From contig DCVL01000043.1 of the NCBI GenBank assembly GCA_002328035.1, positions 124,001 to 188,000 of the forward strand: a stretch of DNA of 64,000 bases, read 5' to 3'. The notes under the pieces were generated by a model that was not told where the DNA came from, searched no databases, and worked only from the letters and a program-made list of their open reading frames with translations. Origin of the DNA: Geobacter sp. UBA2189 (GTDB lineage Bacteria > Desulfobacterota > Desulfuromonadia > Geobacterales > Pseudopelobacteraceae). Below, piece after piece: positions 51,966 through 60,453 of the stretch. The position numbers and the translations under genes were made by a program. Each line of letters opens with the position of its first letter. The stretch's first letter is position 1.

Positions 51966-53747
51966 ATGTCCACAGAATCACCTACCCCATCCCCCCTTCT
52001 CCGTCACACCAGAACCAGGGGAATACGCCGCTGGCTCCCCTGGCTTTCCGCCCTCAGCCACTACAACCGTTCCATGTTCTTTCAGGATCTTGGCGCAGGT
52101 CTGGTGCTTGCAACACTGCTGGTTCCGGTCGGGATGGGATATGCCGAGGCATCTGGACTGCCTCCAATCTATGGCCTTTACGCCACCATTGTTCCACTGA
52201 TCGTATATGCCCTGTTAGGGCCAAGCCGCATTCTGGTACTTGGCCCTGATTCAGCGCTAAGCGCCCTGATTGCCGCCTCTATTCTGCCTCTTGCCGCCGG
52301 AAGCCCCGCCAGGGCGGTTGAACTGGCCGGCTGGCTGGCGATAATTACCGGCGCCATATCCATACTTGCAGGCCTCTTCAAGCTTGGCTTCGTCACAGAT
52401 CTCCTTTCAAAACCGATCAGATACGGATATATGAACGGAATAGCCCTGACCCTTCTCTTTACACAGCTACCTAAGATACTTGGATTCAAGGTGGATGGCA
52501 GCAGTCTTTTCAGCTCGGCTATCGGTATTTTCAAAGGAATCACAGAGGGGAGGCTAAACCCTGTCACCTGCGCTATTGGCGGGATATCCCTCATTACCAT
52601 AATCCTCTTCAAGGTCTTTATTCCGCGTCTGCCAGGGGTTCTCTTTGCGGTAATAGGAGCTACATTGGCAGTTGTACTCCTTGATCTCTCCTCATCATCC
52701 AATATTGCGATAGTAGGGGCATTGCCGCAGGGTCTGCCAGGGATAAGCGTCTCAAAGATCTCTTTCGATGAGTTCCTTACCCTGGCTTCAGGCGCAACAG
52801 CCATCGCCCTTGTATCAATTTCGGATATGAGTGTGCTTTCAAGGATTTATGCCTTGAGGGGTGGATATTACGTTGATGCCAATCAGGAGCTTACGACTCT
52901 TGGGATAGCAAATGTAGCTACAGGTCTGTTTCAGGGATTTCCGGTAAGCAGCAGCTCTTCCCGGACACCGGTTGCCGAATCTGCAGGTTCCAAGAGTCAG
53001 GTTACCGGACTTGTCGGGGTTGCATGCATTGTCATACTGCTACTTTTTGCGCCACGTCTCTTCTATTATCTGCCAATTGCAGTGCTGGGAGCAGTGGTTA
53101 TATCGGTCTGCGGCACTATTCTGGAATTCAAAGAGGTGAAGAGACTTTATCATCTAAGGCGCGGTGAGTTCTTGCTTTCAATGGTCTGCTTCATTGTTGT
53201 TGCTTTTCTCGGGGTTGTTCAGGGGATATTTGTTTCAGTGGGACTGGCTCTGATAGGATTCATCTGGCGCGCCTGGCGACCTTACTCTGCAATACTTGGC
53301 AGGGTTGACGGTCTTAAGGGTTATCACGATATAATCAGGCATCCCGAAGCCAGACGGATACCAGGCCTGGTGTTGTTCCGCTGGGATGCCCCACTCTTTT
53401 TTGCAAACGCAGAGATCTTCCGCGAGAGGGTACTAAAGGCAGCCACCGAGGCGCCTACACCTACACGCTGGCTTGTTGTAAGCGCAGAACCTGTAACTGA
53501 TGTCGATATCACTGCCTCAGACATGATTGCTGAACTTGAAAAAGAGCTTTCTGAGGCCGGAATAACCTTATGTTTTGCCCAGATGAAAGGGAGGGTCAAG
53601 GACAACCTGAAGAAGTACGGTCTTTTCTGTAAACTTGGGCAGGACAACTTTTTCCCCACCATTGGACAGGCGGTTGACCACTATGTCCAGCAGAATCAGA
53701 TCGACTGGGTGGATTGGGAAGACCGTTTAAACTCCATGAATCATTGA
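51966..53747 (+). CDS. SulP family anion permease with STAS domain
   Basis: A 593-aa transporter. About 11-14 membrane segments follow SALSHYNRSMFFQDLGAGL; the SulP signature is near ATLLVPVGMGYAEASGLPPIYGLYA. The C-terminal 130 residues form a STAS domain (VLFRWDAPLFFANAEIFRERV). Substrate (sulfate, bicarbonate or another anion) cannot be assigned. I chose ATG 51966 because the upstream in-frame ATG at 51921 lies inside cobT. Only 10 nt separate it from cobT. Confidence 0.9.
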   Translation: MSTESPTPSPLLRHTRTRGIRRWLPWLSALSHYNRSMFFQDLGAGLVLATLLVPVGMGYAEASGLPPIYGLYATIVPLIVYALLGPSRILVLGPDSALSALIAASILPLAAGSPARAVELAGWLAIITGAISILAGLFKLGFVTDLLSKPIRYGYMNGIALTLLFTQLPKILGFKVDGSSLFSSAIGIFKGITEGRLNPVTCAIGGISLITIILFKVFIPRLPGVLFAVIGATLAVVLLDLSSSSNIAIVGALPQGLPGISVSKISFDEFLTLASGATAIALVSISDMSVLSRIYALRGGYYVDANQELTTLGIANVATGLFQGFPVSSSSSRTPVAESAGSKSQVTGLVGVACIVILLLFAPRLFYYLPIAVLGAVVISVCGTILEFKEVKRLYHLRRGEFLLSMVCFIVVAFLGVVQGIFVSVGLALIGFIWRAWRPYSAILGRVDGLKGYHDIIRHPEARRIPGLVLFRWDAPLFFANAEIFRERVLKAATEAPTPTRWLVVSAEPVTDVDITASDMIAELEKELSEAGITLCFAQMKGRVKDNLKKYGLFCKLGQDNFFPTIGQAVDHYVQQNQIDWVDWEDRLNSMNH

Positions 53748-53917
53748 TGTATTTCAAATGTTTTATGTGCTGATGCCGGAAGCTGGCACAACGGATCGGC
53801 GTGGCACGCTATCAGCAGTGGCTGAAAAAGATCGACTACGACAATGCCGACCTCGGCTCCAGTTGGGCTGGAGGCGTTGAAACTGAAGGGAATTCTGTAA
53901 CACCACGGAGGGCAGCA

Positions 53918-54277
53918 ATGATTGATCAGGCCTTTGCACACAGCTTTGCCAATCAATGGATCGAAGCCTGGAACAACCATGATCTGGAGCAGGTGCTCAG
54001 CCACTATGCCGATGATTTTGAGATGCACTCGCCGGTAATCGCCCAGATTGTGGGCGAGCCATCCGGTATGCTACAGGGCAAACAGTCGGTGGGAGCCTAC
54101 TGGAGCCAGGCCTTGCAACTGCTCCCAGACTTGCAGTTTGAGCTGATCACCGTGCTTGCCGGGGTTAACAGCATCACCCTCTACTATCGCGGCGCACTGG
54201 ATCGGCTGGCTGCCGAGGTCTTTCACTTTGGGCCTGATGGCAAGGTGGTCAAGGCCTTTGCCCATTACGGGGTGTAA
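53918..54277 (+). CDS. SnoaL/NTF2-like protein
   Basis: A 119-aa protein beginning with a helix (FANQWIEAWNNHDLEQVLSHYADDFEMHSP) and ending with long strands, the cone-shaped NTF2 fold. This fold serves as isomerases, hydrolases or binding proteins; the specific role is unknown. ATG 53918 has GGAGG 7 nt upstream. The 170 nt between sulP and this start encode an in-frame stretch (ARYQQWLKKIDYDNADLG) that looks like the end of another gene, so this locus may be at an old junction. Base use is richer in G+C than the genes to its left. Confidence 0.75.
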   Translation: MIDQAFAHSFANQWIEAWNNHDLEQVLSHYADDFEMHSPVIAQIVGEPSGMLQGKQSVGAYWSQALQLLPDLQFELITVLAGVNSITLYYRGALDRLAAEVFHFGPDGKVVKAFAHYGV

Positions 54278-54405
54278 GGCAGCCCGAAACTCGCTCCCAG
54301 GTATGTTATGCTGCTGGAGAAATGTTACATTTGGGAGGTTAGCCGGTTCACGCGCGCACGCGCACCGGTCAATAGTGAGTTGCTAAAGTTCACCTGAGGG
54401 AAAAA

Positions 54406-55617
54406 ATGAAACCAAGAATTGCACTATTCGGATTACCTCCCAAAAGCACCGGCAAACTACATATTTGGGTATATGCGAATGGTGACGGGCATCATTATGG
54501 CGACAGAGTTTATGAGGCTGATAACGACGAATCTGGAAAAATACTAGCCTACGTATTCTCCGATATCGAAATTGGTTGCAGAGTAACGATAGTAATAATG
54601 TCATCCGGCATTTGCGAATATTCACATTCTCTGGAGTTCAAAGGAGCGGATATCAGTCATGTCCCGAATTTCCGTAAGGAGACAAACACCGATGAGGCGG
54701 AGGTGTCGGAGGACTGGAATATCGATCTATGGCGAAGCTGGAACCCGCATCAACAACACGATCATGGACTTGCCATAGAAAAAAAATTCTTACTGGACAG
54801 AACGATATCAGTAGCGCCAGTTTGGGAGTCATATTATTTAGACAGCAACATCGACTATTTTGAAAAATTTCAGAAACTTTGGATTGGACTGAATGCCTAT
54901 GCTACACACCGGTCAACTGAAAGCGGTGACAAGAAAAAAATACTTTCTTTGGTCGGATCAGATTTGCGACAAGCGTTCCATGAATCATTAAGGCATGAGT
55001 CAAATAAAAAATCTGCGGAAAAATGGCTTACTCTTCAGAAAGCAACTGGTCTGAATATGACATCAGATATTGTCAGGGATGAGATAGCTACAACATGTTA
55101 CAGCTTAGATTTTCTTGAGTGCGCTAAATCGGAGATCGGCATATTTTCTGATATAACGAACCAACTAAATGGGCTGGTTTTCTTGAACAGTGCGCCAGGG
55201 AAGGAGGTCTTTCGAGACGTATTTTCAAGATATCACGAGTACATGGCATCAGCAGAGGGGATAGTATATCCATTCAATCTCGCAGATGCTTTTTTGGCAC
55301 CAAAAGCCCCGTGCTCGGTAAAACGTTTTGGTGGCCTTGTTTTTCACGATCCTTTCTTAACATCAGAACATGGCAGTCTTTTTTCCCTCGAAGATTATTT
55401 TGGCTCAGAATACGCAATCGCGCCGTATCAAGGACAGACCGATACACAATTACGCGCATGGGAAACTGTGGATCCTCTTTTCTTTAGATTTCTGCATGTC
55501 TTATATCAATTTCGTTGTGCGTACTTTCATGGGGATCTTCCTGCTAGTAAACAAAATAACGAAATGGCCAGAACAGCCTATCTAAGTTTGCATGAGTTGT
55601 TTCCCGCAATTCTATAA
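54406..55617 (+). CDS. Unknown protein with C-terminal HEPN-type R-x4-H motif
   Basis: A 403-aa protein I do not recognise as a whole. The first 85 residues look like a beta-rich domain (KLHIWVYANGDGHHYGDRVYE). The middle is helical with WIGLNAYATHRSTESGDKKK. The C-terminus contains LYQFRCAYFHGDLP, where Arg370 and His375 fit the R-x4-6-H active site of HEPN ribonucleases, as in Apea-like HEPN proteins. Its A+T-rich base use, unlike its neighbours, and its place in an island of toxins and restriction genes suggest recent arrival and possibly a defence role. Confidence 0.6.
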   Translation: MKPRIALFGLPPKSTGKLHIWVYANGDGHHYGDRVYEADNDESGKILAYVFSDIEIGCRVTIVIMSSGICEYSHSLEFKGADISHVPNFRKETNTDEAEVSEDWNIDLWRSWNPHQQHDHGLAIEKKFLLDRTISVAPVWESYYLDSNIDYFEKFQKLWIGLNAYATHRSTESGDKKKILSLVGSDLRQAFHESLRHESNKKSAEKWLTLQKATGLNMTSDIVRDEIATTCYSLDFLECAKSEIGIFSDITNQLNGLVFLNSAPGKEVFRDVFSRYHEYMASAEGIVYPFNLADAFLAPKAPCSVKRFGGLVFHDPFLTSEHGSLFSLEDYFGSEYAIAPYQGQTDTQLRAWETVDPLFFRFLHVLYQFRCAYFHGDLPASKQNNEMARTAYLSLHELFPAIL

Positions 55618-55646
55618 AGCAACAGGAATAATAAGGAGGTAATAGG

Positions 55647-55955
55647 TGTCGCGTCTACACACTGACAAAAAATATTCCAACCAGCCGATTGCACGCCGCT
55701 CTGCCCTGAAAACCGACAGGGCGATGCGGGTGAACCGGGCACCCCGTTAACCAAGCCCAGGGGGAACCTTGAAATAGCAAGGCTTGGCGAGACAAAAGTT
55801 GGCTGGAGGAGCGACAACGACGTAAAGTAGCGGGAATGGGAAAAGAGTAACTGAGTGCCGTGAATGTGTACCGGAGAAGGAATGAAGAGCAGAATGGCGA
55901 AAAAGGCAAAAAACGAATATACCGCTGAGGCGGCAATTTTACTGTCTTGAAGAGA
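55647..55955 (+). mobile_element. Possible 5' remnant of a group II intron (structured, no reverse transcriptase)
   Basis: This gene-free region starts GTGTCGC, like the group II 5' end GUGYG, and folds into a many-armed structure on the plus strand. An outer stem CCAGCC/GGCTGG encloses GCCCTG/CAGGGC, GGGTG/CACCC and CCAAGC/GCTTGG hairpins. The purine-rich run after that (GCGACAACGACGTAAAGTAG, then GAGTAACTGAGTGCCGTGAA) resembles domain I of bacterial group II introns from memory. No reverse transcriptase and no clear domain V are present, so it would be a dead 5' piece. Another structured RNA remains possible. Confidence 0.4.
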
Positions 55956-55971
55956 GTTAGAGGAGAAAGCA

Positions 55972-55996
55972 AGGAGCCCGGTTAAGACAGGCTCCT
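55972..55996 (-). terminator. Terminator downstream of brnA
   Basis: AGGAGCC (55972-55978) and GGCTCCT (55990-55996) make a 7-bp stem. On the minus strand it is followed by TGCTTTCTCC, and it lies 10 nt past the brnA stop. Confidence 0.55.
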
Positions 55997-56006
55997 ACCA
56001 ATTCAG

Positions 56007-56354
56007 CTAGGCATGCTTCAGAGGATGTTCTTTCAAATATTTTCTCAATGCGTCATCAATCCGTGATTGCCACCCAGCGCCAGTGGCTTTGAAGGTATCT
56101 ACAATATCTTGAGATAGTCGGATCGCAATTGATTTTTTTGTGGGGGCTTTTTGTGGACCACGAATTCCCGGACGATGAATGATAGCCCTAGCCCAATCCT
56201 CATCGGTTTTAAGGAAATTGTCAGGGTCATCCATAGCCATGCTCTCTAAAGCCTCTTCTGAAAAGTTACTGACTCGATCCTTGTCGGTCATTATTTCGCC
56301 TCTGGAACGCATGTCATTAATTTCATTCGAGGTTTTTTTAACTATTTTGGCCAT
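56007..56354 (-). CDS. brnA: BrnA-type antitoxin
   Basis: A 115-aa protein with a disordered toxin-binding N-terminal part and a C-terminal ribbon-helix-helix-like domain: KKSIAIRLSQDIVDTFKATGAGWQSRIDDALRKYL, the hallmark of BrnA. It binds DNA and neutralises BrnT. I use ATG 56354, which gives MAKIVKKTS; a longer start at 56417 would lie well inside the toxin gene. It overlaps brnT by 17 nt. Confidence 0.88.
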   Translation of the reverse strand: MAKIVKKTSNEINDMRSRGEIMTDKDRVSNFSEEALESMAMDDPDNFLKTDEDWARAIIHRPGIRGPQKAPTKKSIAIRLSQDIVDTFKATGAGWQSRIDDALRKYLKEHPLKHA

Positions 56355-56613
56355 AATACAGGTTCCTTTCCTTGCGACTGGCCTTCCGTAGCGAGATACA
56401 GCGGACAGCATCTCCACGTAGCGTGTAAGTGAGTGAAAGAGTTACCAGTTCGCCGTTAACTTCGGCAATATCTAACCATCGGCGTTCATGTGGCCGGTGA
56501 CTTTCAACTGTAATCTTACTTGGTGACTCATAGACAAGCTGACCGTCGGCGAGGTCATATCCATGCTTTTCAAAGTTTTTCAGTCGCTTGTTTTCGTCCC
56601 ATTCGTAAACCAT
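56338..56613 (-). CDS. brnT: BrnT-type ribonuclease toxin
   Basis: A 91-aa toxin. MVYEWDENKRLKNFEKHGYD is the typical BrnT opening (W-D-x-x-K-x-x-x-N-x-x-K-H-G), and ERRWLDIAEVNGELVTLSLTYTLRGDAVRCISLRKASRKER contains the catalytic core and the final R-K-A-S-R-x-E motif. BrnT halts growth by cleaving RNA. ATG 56613 begins at the conserved methionine; the extra residues from 56649 are not part of the family. Confidence 0.9.
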   Translation of the reverse strand: MVYEWDENKRLKNFEKHGYDLADGQLVYESPSKITVESHRPHERRWLDIAEVNGELVTLSLTYTLRGDAVRCISLRKASRKERNLYYGQNS

Positions 56614-56771
56614 GTTTATTGTATATACGATTTGGGTGTGGCACGTCAACTATCTCTTTGAAATAAGGATGAAAGACAATGACGGAGCAATCCCCTGAAA
56701 TCAAAGATCCAGAGAAAAGATGAGATCCAACAAGGCATACGACCTGTCCGAAAACCCGACAGGCCAAAGCC

Positions 56772-56867
56772 ATGACCAACAACCCAATCTACCACGATAG
56801 CCTGATTACCATAACTGAAGACTAGATTGTCTTTGCTGATTACTATTTCCCTCGGCATGCCACCTAT
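56772..56867 (+). pseudogene. Decayed N-terminus of a small gene
   Basis: ATG 56772 opens MTNNPIYHDSLITITED, then a TAG at 56823, and the same frame continues IVFADYYFPRHATYS before another stop. This resembles the start of small PH-domain-like proteins (pattern D-S-L-I-x-I-T-x-D-x-I-x-F-x-x-Y-Y-F-P) as I remember them. One nonsense codon and a lost C-terminus mark it as broken. The rest of 56614-57009 shows no gene: only short frames and an A+T-rich stretch before the next start. Confidence 0.4.
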
Positions 56868-57009
56868 AGCTGATCATAAAAACTGCCTTCCTAAATCGTC
56901 ACAACTATCTATTCATAATAAATTTCATATAAACATTTATCATGTTGATTAAACAATAATATTTCTATAAATTATCTATTCAGTATCTATTCCAAAACTG
57001 GATGTAGCC

Positions 57010-58371
57010 ATGCAAGAAAGCACGTTACAAAATCAGGAACGACTGCTGGCCTTTCTGGCCACCGGCATCTACTCATCGCCAGAGATACAGCAGCGTTTTG
57101 GCTTCAGCCAGCCGGTGATCTCACGCCTGCTTGCTCAGATGGGTGACCGTGTGCTGGTGATCGGCAAGGCACGCGCACGGCGGTACAGCAGGTTGCGTGA
57201 TCTGCGTGGACTGGGGGGCAGATTTCCGGTCTATGCCATTGATAGCGAAGGCAATGCCCGACTGCTGGGAACACTGTCCAGCGTAGCCCAGACTGACTTT
57301 CTCTGGCAACCGCTTGATGGTCGGGAACAGCTCTTTAAGAGCCTGCCCTGGTTTCTGGCAGACTTGCACCCGGAAGGGTTTGTGGGCAGAGCCTTTGTGC
57401 GCAACTGCCATCAAGAACTGGGGCTGCCGCCCCGCAGCAATGACTGGCAGGAAGACCATGCATTGATAGCGCTTGTTCGCCGTGGTGAAGACACCATGGG
57501 TAATCTGGTGGTGGGGCAGGAATCCCTTGAACGCTATTTTCGCATGGTGCAGGCAACGGCGGGGCGTGCCATCACCGCAGAAGCCAGGTCAGAATCCTAT
57601 CCCCGGCTGGCTCAAGAGGCGATGGAAGGGCAGCCGGTTGGATCATCAGCAGGGGGCGAACAGCCAAAGTTTACCGCCAGCATTGAACAGGGCGGCATGG
57701 TGCAGAACGTGCTGGTCAAGTTTTCTCCACCAATGGGCAGTGAAGAGGGCAGGCGCTGGGCAGACCTGCTTGTGTGCGAACACCATGCGCTGCAGATTAC
57801 GCAACAGGCAGGCATTGCTGCTGCACAAAGCTCGGTTCTGGAGGCTGGTGGACGCCTGTTTCTGGAGGTACTTCGTTTTGACCGGACCGGCCTGCACGGT
57901 CGTCTGCCGATGATCTCGCTACGGGCGGTGGATAATGAATTTTACGGCTATCAGGACAGTTGGGTTAATGCAGCCAGCCAGATGGAAGGCGATGGCAGGC
58001 TCTCAGCAGAGGATGCCTCGGCGCTACGTTGGTTGTCGGTCTTCAGCAGCCTGATTGCCAACAATGATCAGCATTTTGGCAATGTATCCCTGATTATGAC
58101 CGAAGACAGCAAACGGCTCTCCCTTGCACCGATATATGATCTGCTGCCGATGCTGTACCGCCCCATGGATGGCGCAGCACCAGCCCGTACTTTTACGCCG
58201 CCTGCCGCAGTACCCGGCGCTCCCCAGGAGTGGGTTACGGCGCTTGATGGCGCCTGTCTGTTCTGGGGGCATGCGCAGGCTGATACAAGAATCTCCGAAT
58301 CGTTCCGCAGGATCTGTGCTGAAAACCTGGCAGCGGTTGAGCGGCTGAAGATGGCACCACGCCTGCTTTGA
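57010..58371 (+). CDS. HipA-family kinase toxin, YjjJ/HipH type
   Basis: A 453-aa protein with an N-terminal winged-helix segment (LLAFLATGIYSSPEIQQRFGFSQPVISRLLAQMG) and a HipA kinase body. The regulatory serine loop is GSSAGGEQPKF, the catalytic loop is NNDQHFGN, and the metal-binding Asp is in PIYDLLP. This single-gene form with its own HTH is the YjjJ/HipH type rather than a HipBA pair; accordingly no hipB lies upstream. HipA kinases phosphorylate tRNA synthetases or related targets. It is visibly richer in G+C than the surrounding A+T-rich genes, so it probably came separately. Confidence 0.88.
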   Translation: MQESTLQNQERLLAFLATGIYSSPEIQQRFGFSQPVISRLLAQMGDRVLVIGKARARRYSRLRDLRGLGGRFPVYAIDSEGNARLLGTLSSVAQTDFLWQPLDGREQLFKSLPWFLADLHPEGFVGRAFVRNCHQELGLPPRSNDWQEDHALIALVRRGEDTMGNLVVGQESLERYFRMVQATAGRAITAEARSESYPRLAQEAMEGQPVGSSAGGEQPKFTASIEQGGMVQNVLVKFSPPMGSEEGRRWADLLVCEHHALQITQQAGIAAAQSSVLEAGGRLFLEVLRFDRTGLHGRLPMISLRAVDNEFYGYQDSWVNAASQMEGDGRLSAEDASALRWLSVFSSLIANNDQHFGNVSLIMTEDSKRLSLAPIYDLLPMLYRPMDGAAPARTFTPPAAVPGAPQEWVTALDGACLFWGHAQADTRISESFRRICAENLAAVERLKMAPRLL

Positions 58372-58488
58372 TGGTCTGAATTGTGGAGTAAATGTTCCAT
58401 TTTCCTACCTCCTTTTGAATTTTGAATATCTGAACAAATTAGTGTATAGTTGGAACTCGCCATTAAAAGAAAAAGGGGAAGTTAGTAC

Positions 58489-59631
58489 ATGGCATATCCA
58501 TCCCTAGATAAACTGCAAAAAGTTCTTACAGAGGAGGTGTTTCATTATGCAAAAGACTCCAAAAAGGCAGCAGGGCGAGCACTCGGCACACTTGTAGAGA
58601 TTATAACATTCTATGCTATCAAGTCTTGGGGACTTGAGAGAAATGTTGCTATAGAAAGAGCACTGCCGGAGTTTGGAAACGACGAGATCACCCATAATGT
58701 GGAGTACAGTTTGCATCCATCAACCCCAATCTTTACAGCTAATTTCAACCGAAGCACCCTACCAATTACCTCAAAGAAGATTGCCAAAAATGAAGCACTT
58801 ACCAAACTGGATATTCCTAAAGAATCGCTGAAATCCACCTCATTGTTGAGTAATGACCTCATTCTTCGCAACTCATGCACTGTTTGCAATCTTCAGGATA
58901 GTTTTATCAATGCGTATCTTCATCAGCTTAATAAGGATGAAGGTCAATATTCAGTTGCAAAACTTCATCGCCGCCCATTTGCAGTTTTTGAGTGCAAGCG
59001 AGTTGGTGTTGAAGAAGGTATGCGAAAAGGGCCACAGACAATAGAAAAGGCTAAACAAGGTGCATATGTTGCTCGAACAGTATCTGCATTACAAAAAATC
59101 CGATTGACCAATGGAAGCATAGGAGGACTAATTCAGAAAAATGATGGCTCGTTCCGCCATGATGACTATTACAACCTTATGGCTGAAATTATTGCATCGA
59201 ACGACCCTGAGCTACTTTCTCGTTTTATTTTGACCATCGGAATTGTTAGTAATCATGGGAATTGGTTTACGTCTGAAAATCACAACAAAGAGTTAAAAGT
59301 TCTTGCTCAATCATATGATTGGCTGTTGTTTCTGACGGACAACGGTATTGCCCAGTTTATAGACGAGTTATTGTTTCATCCAGTGAAAGAACTGGAACCA
59401 GTAAAAAACGCTTTTCTGGTGAGTTATACGGGCGAGAAAGGCGTTAACCAGTTCACAAAAGTCCAAATATCTCTTGAAGCAGATGTTGCGCTGCAATCTT
59501 ATTTCAAAACCCATTCAAAAGTAATTGAAGGCTGGTTTAATATTATTGCACCAGCCGGAAAATCGCTTGCTGTACTAAAAGAAGAACTGAACACTTTAAA
59601 AAACAAAGACTGGCAGAGGATACATATATGA
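58489..59631 (+). CDS. Putative type II restriction endonuclease
   Basis: A 380-aa protein with no hit I can name. RRPFAVFECKRVGVEEG holds E168-C-K170, a possible E-x-K half of a PD-(D/E)XK nuclease centre; an upstream acidic residue (Glu37 in ALGTLVEIITFYAI) could complete it. The stop overlaps the following adenine methyltransferase start by 4 nt (ATGA), which strongly suggests a restriction-modification pair. Base composition is A+T-rich. Endonuclease function is inferred from the partner gene and the motif. Confidence 0.65.
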   Translation: MAYPSLDKLQKVLTEEVFHYAKDSKKAAGRALGTLVEIITFYAIKSWGLERNVAIERALPEFGNDEITHNVEYSLHPSTPIFTANFNRSTLPITSKKIAKNEALTKLDIPKESLKSTSLLSNDLILRNSCTVCNLQDSFINAYLHQLNKDEGQYSVAKLHRRPFAVFECKRVGVEEGMRKGPQTIEKAKQGAYVARTVSALQKIRLTNGSIGGLIQKNDGSFRHDDYYNLMAEIIASNDPELLSRFILTIGIVSNHGNWFTSENHNKELKVLAQSYDWLLFLTDNGIAQFIDELLFHPVKELEPVKNAFLVSYTGEKGVNQFTKVQISLEADVALQSYFKTHSKVIEGWFNIIAPAGKSLAVLKEELNTLKNKDWQRIHI

Positions 59632-60278
59632 CTGCCGGGCGTACTACAAACACGTTAAGTCTGGACTGGGGAACACCTGAAAAGTATGTAAATGCAGTAA
59701 GGGAGTGCTTTGGAGGGCAGATTGATCTTGACCCCTGTTCAAATAGTTACTCTATTGTAAATGCAAAAACAGAATTCCGACTTCCCAAACAAGATGGACT
59801 CAAAGAACGATGGGATTACCCCACAATTTACGTGAACCCACCATATGGAATTGACAAAGAAAGAGGCTCATCAATCAAAAAATGGTTTGTTAAGTGTGAA
59901 TCAGCAAACAGAGAATACAACTCTGAGGTTCTTGCCCTTGTACCAGTAGCAACTAATACCGGTCATTGGAAAAATTTCGTATTTGGCAAAGCAGCGGGAG
60001 TTTGTTTTCTCTATGACACCCGCCTAAAATTTCTTGTCAACGGTGAAAATGGAGGTAAAGGTGCGCCAATGTCTTGTGCAATGATTTACTGGGGCAAACA
60101 TTTTGAGAAATTTCATGCAGTTTTCTATAAGTTTGGTGCTGTAATTGATTTACGCCCGTTAAGAGGGGTAAAATTTGGAGAACATACAGAAAAAGCACAA
60201 ATGAATTTAATTTCCGATACACAGTCTTTCCAGCCAAAGCAAGTCAGCCACCCCGATTTATTCCAAACAGCACATTAA
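59628..60278 (+). CDS. DNA N6-adenine methyltransferase (phage Dam-like family)
   Basis: A 216-aa methyltransferase. DWGTPEKYVNAVRECFGG and IDLDPCSN form the SAM-binding start, and YVNPPYG (catalytic N-P-P-Y, residues 70-73) is the adenine-N6 signature. This order matches the DNA N-6-adenine-methyltransferase family found in phages and restriction systems. It would protect host sites from the endonuclease encoded just upstream. It is followed within 40 nt by a probable attC site. Confidence 0.88.
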   Translation: MTAGRTTNTLSLDWGTPEKYVNAVRECFGGQIDLDPCSNSYSIVNAKTEFRLPKQDGLKERWDYPTIYVNPPYGIDKERGSSIKKWFVKCESANREYNSEVLALVPVATNTGHWKNFVFGKAAGVCFLYDTRLKFLVNGENGGKGAPMSCAMIYWGKHFEKFHAVFYKFGAVIDLRPLRGVKFGEHTEKAQMNLISDTQSFQPKQVSHPDLFQTAH

Positions 60279-60318
60279 GTTGTCAAAGACAAAAAAACGA
60301 AAACCATAAAACCGAATC

Positions 60319-60387
60319 GCATAACAAACGGCAGCACCGGTCAGCGGGAAAAACTCCCGCTGGCCTGCGTGCCTTATCCAGTTAGAC
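60319..60387 (+). other. Probable integron attC recombination site
   Basis: A 69-nt imperfect palindrome. It begins GCATAAC (R''-like, RYYYAAC with one mismatch) and ends GTTAGAC (R', fits GTTRRRY exactly). Between them, AACGGCAGCACC and GTGCC flank a central hairpin GGTCAGCGGG/CCCGCTGGCC with a 7-nt loop. It sits right after the methyltransferase stop, as attC does in gene cassettes. No integrase gene or second attC was seen in the window. Confidence 0.6.
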
Positions 60388-60453
60388 CAATACTTCTTAA
60401 ATGCGTACCGTTCTGTTTGATTACTGATTATTACCTGATGGAGGAAGCTGCCG

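Noticed and set aside
54343..54368. GC-rich palindrome CCGGT...ACCGG as a second attC or terminator
   Set aside because: It has no RYYYAAC/GTTRRRY ends and no T-run, and lies just before a gene start rather than after one.
55647..55751. 34-codon GTG frame with an AAGGAGG site just upstream
   Set aside because: Too short and arginine-rich without any motif; the region folds as RNA and the GTG coincides with the possible intron start.
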